Shown here: piece by piece, positions 11,169 through 21,790 of the stretch
Layout of the letters: each line of letters begins with the position of its first letter
Position numbering within the stretch: position 1 is the first letter of the stretch
DNA from: Torreya grandis
Lineage: Eukaryota; Streptophyta; Pinopsida; Cupressales; Taxaceae
Assembly: GCA_037957365.1 (NCBI GenBank)
Contig: JARHVA010000316.1
Location: 2,193,501 to 2,257,500 of the forward strand
Direction: 5' to 3'
DNA: 64,000 nt
Program-made: the position numbers and the translations under genes
Notes under the pieces: model-generated
What the model saw: only the letters and a program-made list of their open reading frames with translations
Told to the model about the DNA's origin: nothing
Database searches by the model: none

Positions 11169-12120
11169 ATGGCAGCCCAAGGCCCTTGGGGTAACACTTT
11201 TGGCCCTCTAAATCTAACCCCACCTTTACATGAACTACCCCATAGTTCAAGAAATATTTTTTTCAAGTTTTATGGTGATGGGAGAGTTCATCTTGATGAA
11301 CATATTGTAGATTTTTACATAGTCTGTGGTGTGATAGGTGTTGAATTTGAAGATATAGCAGTCAGACTATTTATGAAAACGTTGCAAGGTGCTACTGCAT
11401 GCTGGTTTTATCATCTACAAGCATAAACAGTAATTAACTAGAACACTCTCAAGACCAAGTTGGCTAGGTTCAAATCCATAAAAGATGCACATGCCCTGTT
11501 AGCTTAGCTTATGCAAATGAAGAAGGAGCCTGATAAACCCATGTGACACTTCATTGCTAAATTTGAGAAGCTGAGGAACAAGTTTCTTACAATTTCTCGT
11601 CTAATGCCAAAAAATTTTAAGTGCTTCTTCATCAATTCTCAGCTTCCTAAAGTGAGTTTTCTATTGAGGTGGGCTGGCCACATAGATCTTGCTTTAGCTC
11701 AAATTTTAGCCACTGAGGTTGAAGATGATCTTATCTTGGTAGGAAAGATAATAAGAGATTCTAATAGAAATAAATCTTCTTTATCTTCTAAAAATTTCTC
11801 TACAGGCACCACTGATCCTATGGTGCAAAAGCTAGTAAATGAATTACTAGCTCTGAAAAAGCAAACAGCATAAGGGATATCTACCACTCCTTCTTATCGA
11901 GATACATCAAGGAGGATGTTTTCCAACTAGTCATATTAAGGCAATGCTGCCAAGAATCAAGGGCAACTAAATCATCTCCCTCCCCCACAAGGGAAGCTTG
12001 CCATTGAAGCAACATCGGCTAACTCAGCTGTTGGTTATCATGATGTTGAACATGATTTCTCTTTCAAACTTGAGTTGGACAAAGAAGATGACATTGATCT
12101 CTTTGTAGAAGGTGAAGAAT
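11169..12120 (+). pseudogene. gypsy gag, degraded
   Basis: Opens at ATG 11169 with 'MAAQGPWGNTFGPLNLTPPL' and continues to a stop near 11424. This first part contains the conserved capsid helices 'HLDEHIVDFYIVCGVIGVEF' and 'AVRLFMKTLQGATACWFYHL', typical of plant gypsy Gag. After stops, the C-terminal capsid and linker continue at 11604-11873 ('VSFLLRWAGHIDLALAQILA', then an E-D-D-L-I-L-V-G-K block). Gag forms the particle in which reverse transcription occurs. At least three in-frame stops interrupt it. Confidence 0.8.
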
Positions 12121-12185
12121 AATTAACTGATGACTCCAACATTAGTTCCCTGAATTACCAAGATGAAGGTAGAAGTAAGAAAGAA

Positions 12186-12995
12186 ATGTTTGATGGATCA
12201 TACGCTATTTTTACTAGGTCCCAGAACCAGTCAACTCAACAAGCTGATAATGGAAAAATAGGAAAAGAATCTCGACCAGTAATTTCAATTGCTAAACGGA
12301 GGACTTCACTACCTTTTCAATTAGAGGACCCGGTGATCAATAAAAAAGTAAGTACCTCAAACAACCCTGCACCTTCTGCTTCAATTTCTCAGACCAGTAC
12401 CACACCCAATAAAACCCATAATGATGGACTTCCTTCCTCTATTTTTAGTTCATTTTAGTTATTTGACATAATTGATCATACTAGGAAGACCAAGATCTAA
12501 ATGTCTGAGTTTGAATACTTACAAGCCAATCCTGAGTAATTGGATAGGTTAGTTAAATGCATCAAGAACAAAACCATCCCTACAGGACAAGATGTTTCCC
12601 TGTTGATTAATGGTCATAAGTTGAGCAACTGCATAATAGACTCTAGAGCCTCTAACAATGTTATGCTTGCCAAGGTAGCAGACTCTCTTAGTCTTACCTT
12701 CACTAAAACTTTTGGGAGATGTTTCTCCATGGAAAACAAGCAAGTGACACTTTTGGGTCAAATCAAAGATGCTCAATTTGTATTTGCTATTTTTTTAGAC
12801 AAGAGGATTAAGATGACAGTCTTAGTGACCGATATTCTAGCTTTCTATGGCATTCTGCTCAAACATAATTTTTGTAAAGATGTAGGTGGAGAGTTGAATA
12901 TGGACATGTCTGAAGCAAGGATACCTGTTAAGGGCATCATGCAAAATTTGCTTCCTGAGGAGTCAAAATATAGTCACCCAAACGTCAGACCCTGA
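12186..12995 (+). pseudogene. gypsy gag-protease linker and aspartic protease
   Basis: A Ser/Thr-rich linker (12186-12458) is followed by a 151-codon open stretch, 12540-12995, with the protease. 'VSLLINGHKLSNCIIDSRAS' holds the catalytic D-S-x-A-S (D-S-G-A-S in the family; the G is R here), then 'VADSLSLTFTKTFGRCFSME' and 'LLGQIKDAQFVFAIFLDKRI'. It is the best preserved protease of the two sister copies, but the Gly-to-Arg change in the active loop argues against activity. It is separated from the next domain by a stop or shift near 12995-13005. Confidence 0.78.
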
Positions 12996-13004
12996 AGCTG
13001 AAAT

Positions 13005-13766
13005 TTGTTTGAATCCTCAAGAATGGGCAATTACTTTTTATCCACAAAAGATGTTTTTATTTCATCAGGGGAAAGTTTACTGAGTGACAATTCAAAGAAT
13101 TCAGATAGAAGATCAGAAGATTTGGTAGAGTACAACTTAGGTGACAAAGAATCTTCCCTCCCTAACAAAGAGAAATCTTTAAGGAGATCATATTCTAATG
13201 AGATCTGGATTCTAGAATTTGATGGCAGCAATTCTTCTACTAGTTCTAGAGCTGGAATTATTTTGATATCTTTGCAAGGAGATATTTTTCCCTATTCATA
13301 TAAGTTGCAGTTCAGCAATACCAACAACACCGTCGAGTATGAATCTTTGTTGCTCGGATTGATAGCTGCTCAAGCTAAAGATGTTAAGCTTCTTCACACC
13401 CGAGGAGATGTTGAACTGGTGGTTTATCAGGTGAGGAACTTGTATCAAACCAAGAATAAAATACTATGACATTATTACAATTTGGTGTGGGATTGACTTA
13501 AAAGTTTTGAGGTTTTTAGTATTTCTACGGTTCCTAGAGAATTCAACGATCGAGCAGATTCCTTGGCTGTCTCTGCAACTCTCATGGTTCCTCACCAAGA
13601 TTTTAAAGGGAACAAGTACACTATTGAGTTGGTCTTTCAACCAAGTGTACCTGATAATGCTGACCATTGGCAAGTGTTTAATGGTGACAACCAAATCATT
13701 ACTTTTTTGGAACAGATGGATAGCTTTGAAGATCTTTATTTTGAAGGTAGTGAATCTCCACTGTAG
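13005..13766 (+). pseudogene. second (plant-type) RNase H domain between protease and RT
   Basis: Frame 13005-13469 contains 'WILEFDGSNSSTSSRAGIIL' (first catalytic D), 'TNNTVEYESLLLGLIAAQAK' (catalytic E) and 'HTRGDVELVVYQVRNLY' (second D). After a shift near 13470-13510 the plus-strand text continues with 'PREFNDRADSLAVSA', giving the last catalytic D. All four acidic residues of an RNase H are therefore visible. A conserved tail ('DHWQVFNGDNQIITFLEQMD') ends at 13766. Gypsy elements with two RNase H domains belong to the Tat/Ogre group. Here the extra one is upstream of RT rather than between the gypsy RNase H and integrase. Confidence 0.8.
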
Positions 13767-13779
13767 GAATCAACTCCCG

Positions 13780-14770
13780 AGATAAATTTAAAAATTAGTG
13801 AAGAGTTCCTTCAACTCAAAGGGAATAAATTTTCCAAAGGGTTAGTTTCTCTTGAGAAGCTATTCGATAAGCATGATAAGTTTATCAAGAAGCAACAAAT
13901 AGATTCAAGTTCTTTCAAAGATTTTGATCAAATAAATTTGAGTACAGAAGAGAATCCCAAAATGGTCAACATCAGGAATTATTGCACTCCTGATGAAAAA
14001 CTCAAATTCATTACTCTATTTTGCCATTACATTGATGTTTTGGCATACTCTTATGATGATCTAAAATCTCTCAGGCCTACATAAATTCAGCATGAAATTC
14101 CTCTCAAGGTTGGGTCATTGACTCACAAGCAGAAACAAAGGTAGTACAACCTTAGGATATCAGGTACTATTCTTTCTGAGATCCAAAAAATGTTAAATGT
14201 GAAGATAATTTTTCCAATCCATCATTCCACCTAAATTGCGAACATAGTCCCTATGAGAATAAAGAATGGAGAAATTCACCTCTGTGTTGACTTTAGAAAT
14301 CTAAATCAATCCTCTTTAAAAGACTACCCCATGCCCATCATGGATCAACTACTGCAGATAGTAACTGGCTCAGAGATGTTATCAATGTTAGATGGTTTTT
14401 TGAGGTATAATCAAGTGGAAGTTGGTGTAGCAGACCAGCATAAGACCACTTTCATTACACCTTGGGGCACCTTTGCATATCGCAGAATGTCTTTTAGTTT
14501 GATCAACATTGGCGCCACCTTCTAGAGAGCGATGGATCTTGCCTTTAGAAATGAAATTAGGAATTTCATTGTGGTATATCTTAATGACTTGACCATATTT
14601 TCCAAACATCATCCTGATCATGTGCATCATTTACAACAAGTGTTGGAATGATGCTGACAAAATGACATTTCTCTCAATCTTAAGAAATCAGTTTTTGGGG
14701 TTATAGAAGGGAAACTTCTCGGTCACACTATACTTCAAAAAGGCATAAATATCAACCCAAAAAGAGTCAA
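13780..14770 (+). pseudogene. gypsy reverse transcriptase, degraded
   Basis: The pre-RT linker at about 13890-14170 parallels 1501-1205 of the sister element. The main palm is open at 14253-14525: 'GEIHLCVDFRNLNQSSLKDY', 'SMLDGFLRYNQVEVGVADQ', 'TPWGTFAYRRMSFSLINIGA'. A TAG follows, then the active-site box reads Y-L-N-D instead of Y-L-D-D (near 14577-14590), a loss of one catalytic aspartate. The 'GKLLGHTI' block lies near 14710. The frame carries several stops, so no functional RT can be made. Confidence 0.85.
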
Positions 14771-14891
14771 ATCCATCTAATATCTTGCTCTTCCTGCTAG
14801 TAAGATTGCAGTCCATTCTTTTTTATGAAATGTGAATTTTTTATGAAGGTTCATTCCTAAATTCACAGAGAAGACTCACCACATTGTCAAC

Positions 14892-15302
14892 ATGATGAAG
14901 GCTAAAGCTACTTTCTACTGGACTGAAGAAGGCAAGTTAACATTTCAAGATATCAAGGAAGTTATCACCCATGCCCCAATCCTGGTTTGTCCAGATTATA
15001 CCAAAGACTTCATAATATATAGCTATGCTTCTGAACACACGCTTTCAGCCATTTTGCCTCAGCAGAACAAAAAAGGTGTGGAGTCCCCCATATCTTTCAT
15101 GAGTTATCCTCTCAAAGCTCATGAGCTAAAATATTCAAACATGGAGAAGCATGTTTATGCTATGGTTAAGGTGCTAAAACACTTCCATTTTTACATCCTG
15201 ACGTCACACATTGGTGCTCTAGTTCCTGATACAATAGTAAAGTCCATTCTAACTCAACAAGAGTTTGGAACTAAAAGGGGCAATTGGATTGCTAAAATCT
15301 AA
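14892..15302 (+). pseudogene. gypsy RNase H domain of pol
   Basis: An open 136-codon stretch containing the RT connection ('FYWTEEGKLTFQDIKEVIT') and the gypsy RNase H: 'DYTKDFIIYSYASEHTLSAI', 'PISFMSYPLKAHELKYSNME', and the helix 'AMVKVLKHFHFYIL'. As in the sister copy, the first aspartate of the D-A-S motif is replaced ('SYAS'). It ends in a stop just before the text resembling the linker to integrase. Confidence 0.8.
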
Positions 15303-15599
15303 GAGTTTGATCTTGTTACCAAACTTATGAAGATTGTGCAAGGAAGAGGTCTCTGCTAATTAATTATTGATAATATATTAGAGGAAGTAGGGCATGAATA
15401 AATAGAGGTTGAAGACATGCCTACAGTTCTCTTTGTCACCACTACAAATGAGTGGCATTCCAATATCGTTAATTTTTTACCTATGGTGAGTGTCTTGCCC
15501 AACTGTCTCATAAAAAAAGAGGACTGTTAATTTGAAAGCTACTAACTTTGTCTTGTGGGACAACAATTTGTACAAGAGGAGCCTTGATGGGGTATTTCT

Positions 15600-16800
15600 T
15601 CATTATGTGGATTAAGTGAAACAGAGAAAAATTTTAGAGTCTTTCCACAATTTGGCTTATGGATGACATTTTTGTACACCTGTGACTTCCCATAAGATTC
15701 TACGTGCCAGGTACTATTGGCCTACTATGTTTTGAGATTCATACACTTGGGTGCGTAGATGTGACCTGCGTCAATAGTTTATTGGGAAATCCAAGTTGGT
15801 CACGTTACCTCTCAAGCTGGTGGTGATCAAAGAGCCATTTCAACAATGAGGTATTGATTTCATTGGCATTGTAAACCCATCTTCAAGTGCTGGACATGAC
15901 TATGTTCTCATAGCCACAGACTATTTTACCAAGTGGGTGGAACCCATTCCAGTCAAGCATGCTACTTCAGAAGTGGTTTGTAATTTCCTCAAAAAAAATA
16001 TTATTTTTTAGTTTGGAGTCCCAACCAAGATTGTAACAGACAGTGCAGCCTATTTCTCTTCTCATGAGGTTACACAATTATGCTTCTATTATGTGATTAT
16101 CTTCTCCCACTCTTCTGACTATTATTTGCAAGGAAATGGTCAAGCAGAATCAAGCAACAAGAACCTAGTGACCATTATCAAGAAGTTGGTAGATGACAAT
16201 CAGAGAACCTGGCATAAAGCATTGTTTGATGCTTTATGGGAAGATATGATTACACCCAAAAGGATGATAGGTATGTCACCATTTCAACTTCTATATGGTT
16301 TGAATGTAGAGATACCAATCACCCTAAAACTACCAGCACTAAAGTTGGTAAAGGCAGTTGAAGATCAAACATTTAAAGATTCTATCGACAAGAGGATCAT
16401 GTGCTTGACTGAACTAAATGAGCAATGAACTATGGTGGTAGACCGTATTGCTGCACATCAAATTTTGGTAAAGAAACTCTTTGACCAGAAAGCAAGGATT
16501 CATGATTTTTAGATTGGAGATCAAGTCTTGTTGTGGGACAAGAGGAGAGAAACAAAAGGAATGCATGGAAAATTAGATTCCTTATGGAGAGGTCCATTTT
16601 CCATTCATTGATTAAATGGTGAAAATAGTTTTTGCTAAAATATCAAGACAGAATGCCATTTTCACTACTTCACAGTGGGTAGCATCTGAAACACTTCAAT
16701 CCTTGAAGTATCAGATAAGTCTAGTTGTACATTTGTATAGTCTTTATTTATTTCATATTATCCATTTGGTTTTTGGCATCTTTCTCTTTTTGGATGGCAT
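15600..16800 (+). pseudogene. gypsy integrase, degraded
   Basis: The zinc-binding N-terminus is partly visible ('HKILRARYYWPTMF' then 'VRRCDLRQ', with the last Cys lost). The catalytic core has D in 'GIDFIGIV' (about 15857), D in 'IVTDSAAYFSSHEV' (about 16039) and E in 'GQAESSNKNLV' (about 16147); the last two are 36 codons apart, fitting DD35E. 'TPKRMIGMSPFQLLYGLNVE' follows (open frame 16093-16428). The C-terminal 'GKLDSLWRGPFSI' block is near 16566-16605. Stops occur at several points. The family enzyme inserts the cDNA. Confidence 0.85.
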
Positions 16801-16905
16801 GACTCCATAGCCGAATGGCATAGATGAAGGCTCTTAGAGTCTGGATTCTACTCCCTTCGATTGTTTCAAAATACAATCAATAGAAGTTCCCCAATTGGAG
16901 CCAAT

Positions 16906-18870
16906 TGTTGTCCCAAAATCTATCACTTATTTTTTGTGGACAACATGTTGACCATTTTGATCTTATAGGCCAAAATGGTCTCTTTCTTTCTTAAAATGTT
17001 CTGAGCAGTCAAGTTATTTAATCGCACAAGCCTTTTTAGATAAGGAAATTATAGGTGTAAAAGGTTGGCTTTCGCAAGGAAAAATCTCAAAACATTTAAG
17101 GCATTTCCTAAAAAATTGTAAGGATGGTTTAACACCAAGGTTCATTAAAAAGGTTCAACGGTGGGGTTCAATAATATGGAATGAACCATTGAACCGTTGA
17201 ACCATTGAACTCCGCCTTCGAAACGTTCAGAGAGTTCAAAGGTTCAATGAGTTCAAAGCTTCAATGCGTTCAAAGGGTTCAAAATTCAAAGTTTAAAAGT
17301 TTGAGTGAATGGTTCAAATGAAAATTTCTAGAAAAAGGTTGAACCAAACGGTTTAACCAATTGGTTCAAATAATTGGTTCAATGATACATTGAAATCCTA
17401 AAGAAGATTAATTAAGCATGGCTCTTTACAAAACATAGAATCATCGAATTGTTGAACTATTGAACTATAGAACTGGTGAACTCTAAAAAGTTCATAGGTT
17501 TAAGGTTCAAAATGGTTCAAGCAACTGGTGACGTCTCTATGGACGTCAAATTCAAGATTATGGAATAACCATTGAATTCCAAATAACACAGACTTGAGGA
17601 CAAACTCAGTGATTTGCTGAGAAAGGAGCCAAAGAAGCCAACAGAAGGTGAGAAGATAGCCCCGAGAGCTCAGATCAGTGAAAGAGATAAGATATAGCAA
17701 CAAAAGATGGAATCAAACAGAGAATCCAAAAGCGTTGGTGGAAGAGTTATTCCAGTGGGTGGAACAATCCACTAGGTGGATATCAAAGAGCACAAGCATT
17801 CAATGTCACGGCCTATTTTTCTTCGTTTGAGTAAAAATGAGTGGACAGTCATGTAAGTATCATAAAGAGGAGCGGCCTTACCTTTCAGAAGATTAGGTGA
17901 CCCATGCTTTGGAGAAGACATTTGATATGATTTGAACGGCTCCAGCATGGCCCTTGCACAAAACTTCCTCCTTCTAAAGCATTCAATGCAACATGGGCCA
18001 TTTTGTGAAAACAAGCGCCAAAGTCTTTCTTTAGAGGCTATATATTAGAATCTCTCAGTTTGTTGAAAAGGAGATATCTCTGTTATTAGAAGCAAAACTC
18101 TACTCAAATTGAAAGGCATTCCTGAGACTTTGAACTTAGACTGTTAATCATATTTTATCAAGTGAATGAGAAAGCAAGTGACCTTTCAGACTTTGTGTTG
18201 AAATAGCTTGTGTTATCTAGGAAATCATTCTTATGTGTTTTTCCTAAATAAAGTCTTGTCCATTTAATCAAATAAGTAGAACAAGTGGAAATAATCTGAA
18301 AGATGTCTTGAAGTCGACTGTGGGAGACTTTGTGCTGCCATAATTGTCTGTAGTCTGTGTGTTTTATGTTTCAAGATATTGGAGATTCTTTGAGATCCCC
18401 TTATCCTTCGTAATATTTTACTCTGTTGTAGTTTTCAGTGGAGACTTTATGCATCACTTCATTCTACTGTGTTACTTTGTCCTAAATCAGTAGGGGAAAC
18501 AACGAAAGACTTTGTGCTTTCAAAGGTTTCTTGTGGATCCAGTTACTACCCATGAAGAATACCTGTTGTTTGTTGAACATCATTTCTGAAAGAAGAGAAA
18601 TGCCTTCAGTAATTACACAAGAATTCTCCTTTATTTTGTGAACATCATCTCTGAAAAAAGAGAGATGGATGGTATGATTTCACCCCTGAGTCTATTATCA
18701 TTTTATATTAATATATTATAGTTTATAGGGAACCTCCCCTTGCTGAGAGGAGAGATTTATCTCATTATGTTTTGGTAACCACACCTATTTTGCCGTATAA
18801 ATCTCATTGTGCTGTGGTTGATATACCTATTTTCTTGTCAGTTAGTTGATGATAAAATATTCACCCAACA
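16906..18870 (+). repeat. 3' LTR of plus-strand gypsy element
   Basis: Starts TGTTGTCCCAAAATC and ends ATTCACCCAACA, 1,965 bp, uninterrupted. The hairpin is at 16950-16980, the GGTTCAA-rich zone at about 17110-17530 and TATATATTA at 18039-18047. It shows the empty site (...CATGGCC|CTTGCAC...) for the insertion in the 5' LTR. TGTTT follows at 18871. Confidence 0.9.
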
Positions 18871-18959
18871 TGTTTGTCATTTAATTTTTGTAAACTAAGC
18901 TCTCCCTAGTGTCTAGGCTTAGAGATGTTATGATATTAGTGTGTTTCTTTCATTTTGCT

Positions 18960-19925
18960 TTCATTTTGGAACTAACACCATACTAACCATCTTCTCTTGA
19001 ATCAAATTCCTAGATCACAGTAGGATTTCATGCTCTGTGAAGACATCATCATGTTGCTTTATTAACTTGTCGAGTAGATGTTGCTACGATGTTGATCACA
19101 CAATGCACCCTACCAAATCTAGCTTTGTTTCACGCATAGGTGTGTAAGGATGAACCATGAATAACATTACACATGTGAGATGCATTTACAACATTAATTA
19201 GCTGAGATCAAGGTGATTTTGATCATGTCACTAACTCAAAGAGGTTAAATAAGTGATCTTGTGTGTAGATATCCTAAATATGTAGCTTCATTATCATATA
19301 AATATTTTCTTCCTAGTAAAGATGTTACAAACCTCTAGAGGTGAGATGTCACAAGTAACAGTGTCTTCCACAGGGTTTATTTTGTATTGTAAGGTGCATT
19401 TTCTTGACCTATATATCCTTCCCCTATTGAAGCCACCCTAGTAAATATGGCTTGGGATGTGTGGTAGTGGCAAGGCCAAGGTGCAACGTGTTGGATTGTG
19501 TAATGATGTTCTTCTAGATACTATTGTCAATGATGACATGAATAGGTTTAACTTGCATCCAAAACATGGTGTGAAATAGGCGTTCATGCTCCTCAGAGGT
19601 TTCTATCACACTGGTGTTAGTACTTGGACAAGTCACATCTAGATCAATGCCATTTGTAGGTGTGGGACCTAATTTAGACTAGGAAAATAAGGATTGTTCC
19701 ACTCATAATTTAGAGTCATCATGGGTGTGAAAATTATTATGATGGCACCACTTATCACCAGACTTATTCTTGCCTAAGTCTGGATTAAAAGGTGTAGGAG
19801 CCTTTGAGCTCTGTGCAATCTTCTTTGCTTAATATCCTTTAAAAGAAGTGCTATACTTCTTTGTAGAAGGTTCCAATGAGGAATTGTGCATAGGCTAGCC
19901 CTTATGCAAACTTTCATTTGTCACC
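18960..19925 (-). pseudogene. gypsy protease/gag-end fragment, related to 35180-36100
   Basis: This stretch aligns over ~0.9 kb with the protease and gag-end part of the minus-strand element at 31596-37741. On the minus strand a protease-like series is readable with stops: 'LGLATTTHPKPYLLGW' and downstream text matching 'CDVSPLEV'-type sequence. The catalytic D-S-G reads D-N-S, so the site is lost. No LTR is visible on either side. The homology ends near 19925, where the next repeat begins. Confidence 0.6.
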
Positions 19926-19926
19926 A

Positions 19927-21790
19927 CCTAGGATAACCTCACTCAGAGCACCACATACAATCTTAGCATCACTAAATTTGTATAGATAATCATTTAGGAA
20001 GCAGGGATGAGCCAAACACTTAAATTTAATTTTTTTCATAAGTTAGAACGAATATATATAATTTAATCAGTGAAGATGATGGTAAAAATATAATGTCATA
20101 TCATCCATTAAACTATTAGTCTTAATAAATGCCAAAACATTGATAAAATAAATACATCTCAAAGTATTTAATTTAATTTTTTAAATATTAAACTAAACAC
20201 TCATAAATACAAATTTTAAACAAATAACTCAACATTAATAAAGGTTAAAAGTCCTTAGTTCTTACTATTTCAAATAGCTTTTTATTGTAATTTTTAAATA
20301 GTATAAAATGTAATATATTTAAAGGGATGAAAATAAATATTTCCATCTTTAACATCGTTAAAACCTACTCTAAAATAGAAAACAGAGGAAGGGAAGATTT
20401 CTGGGTGCCTTTAATAATTGTGAGGTATCATAAGATTCCTTTCAATGGAATTTTTACAACTTTTGAGCACATAGTCACAAAAAATTATTCCACAGGTGGT
20501 GGTGGGCTGAGATTCAGGCGAGGTCATATGTTCATAAGGAATTTCAAAGGAACTCTTTGAAATTAAATTATATTATGAAAATTCTCATAAATTGGGTAGT
20601 TGAGTAATTGAAGGTAATGAGGTTCGGAAAATATTTTTAATACAATATATTTCTAAGGGTACTTTTTATTATCAAAATAGTTAGAAAAATATTAGTTTAC
20701 ATATTTTGTTTATTATAATTGTTTTTGTCATGATAAAAATATATTTTGTAGTCAAAATTATTTGGGAAGACTTTTAATATGTCAAACTTTTTTAAAAATG
20801 GGTTGGAAATGGACAATGTGATGGTATTTCCTCTAATAACCATAATATCTAGCAATCTCTTATAAAGATCAATACTAGATTTCTTTTAATATAAATATTA
20901 GATATAAAAGCTCTGAGTCTATTTTAAAAAGGCATACATTTTATTAATTATTTGACTTCTTTTTTATATTGAATTTCATGGAATCTTCTAAAAAAGAAAT
21001 ATAATTTTTTTTATATAGACTTATTTTCAATTTTGTGTATTCAAGAGTTGATGTTTGATGTCATCAAAACCACTATATGATTGGTCGAAGGATTGGAGGT
21101 GTAACTGTGATACTTAGTTCATAAATTACTCTCTTAGATTTTTTATCAAATCGTGAACACATATGCTTCTTTTCTAGACAAGTGAAATAGATATTGGAAT
21201 TTTAAATCTTTGTCTAGGACCCAGCTCACTAGACTTAACAGAATATGGAATGTCAATCTTGATCGACTCAGACGCCCGATCTATTCTAGAACTAAGTCCT
21301 TTGGACATCTCTTTTGCACATGTCAAAGATCTCAATCTGTCTGGCATTGGATCCAAAACCTTTTCCATCCATTCCATCTAGATCCCTTTTCTTGGCCCAT
21401 TTTTTTAAGAATAAATCTTAGTGGCCAACCAATATGTATTTTATATGGAACTTCTTCAAAGCTATAATTTTATTTCAATTATGGAAGTCTAGGAATTGAA
21501 CTATTTTTTACAAAGAATCATCATCATAGTTTTCTATTAATAGCAAGGTGATTGTTATCTCTTCAACTCTTATATAGATCTAAGATAAATTTGAGAAGGT
21601 AGTAATTGAGTGTCAACACTTTCAAGAGTTGCTCAAAAGCTCAGGGAGTGCTCCCTACACTATGAGTCGCATCCCTCTGAACCAAACACCTCATTGATCC
21701 CCTCCTTCGACTCTTAGGTAGTGCCAAAGTCTCTCTCATATCCGCAATTATTTCTCCACTCCACTTTTTATTTATTATTAAATATTAGAC
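19927..21790. repeat. Dispersed repeat, copy 1 (partner 40790-42760)
   Basis: Sequence from CCTAGGATAACCTC (19927) to the block ending TTCTCCACTCCAC (about 21765) aligns with 40790-42745, with many small gaps. At its left end a minus-strand frame (about 20041 down to 19930; 'CFLNDYLYKFSDAKIVCGAL') matches the 81-codon frame at 40900-40655. TATAAAAGC on the plus strand is shared (20898 and 41776). The rest is AT-rich and non-coding. The family is not recognised. Confidence 0.65.

Larger units (their letters stand above)
7755..18875 (+). mobile_element. Complete, decayed Ty3/gypsy retrotransposon with TGTTT target-site duplication
   Basis: LTRs at 7760-10833 and 16906-18870 enclose a ~6.1 kb internal region with, in order, PBS, gag, protease, plant-type RNase H, RT, gypsy RNase H and integrase. 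The 5-bp flanks TGTTT (7755-7759) and TGTTT (18871-18875) are identical, which fixes the ends. The 5' LTR is longer only because of a 1.1 kb insertion at 8810-9905. Over the first 76 aligned LTR positions I count eight substitutions and one gap, mostly C-to-T or G-to-A, so this is an old insertion. No coding domain is intact end to end. Confidence 0.92.

Noticed and set aside
20327..20560. 77-codon plus-strand frame in repeat copy 1
   Set aside because: The frame is not preserved in copy 2 at 41280-41480.
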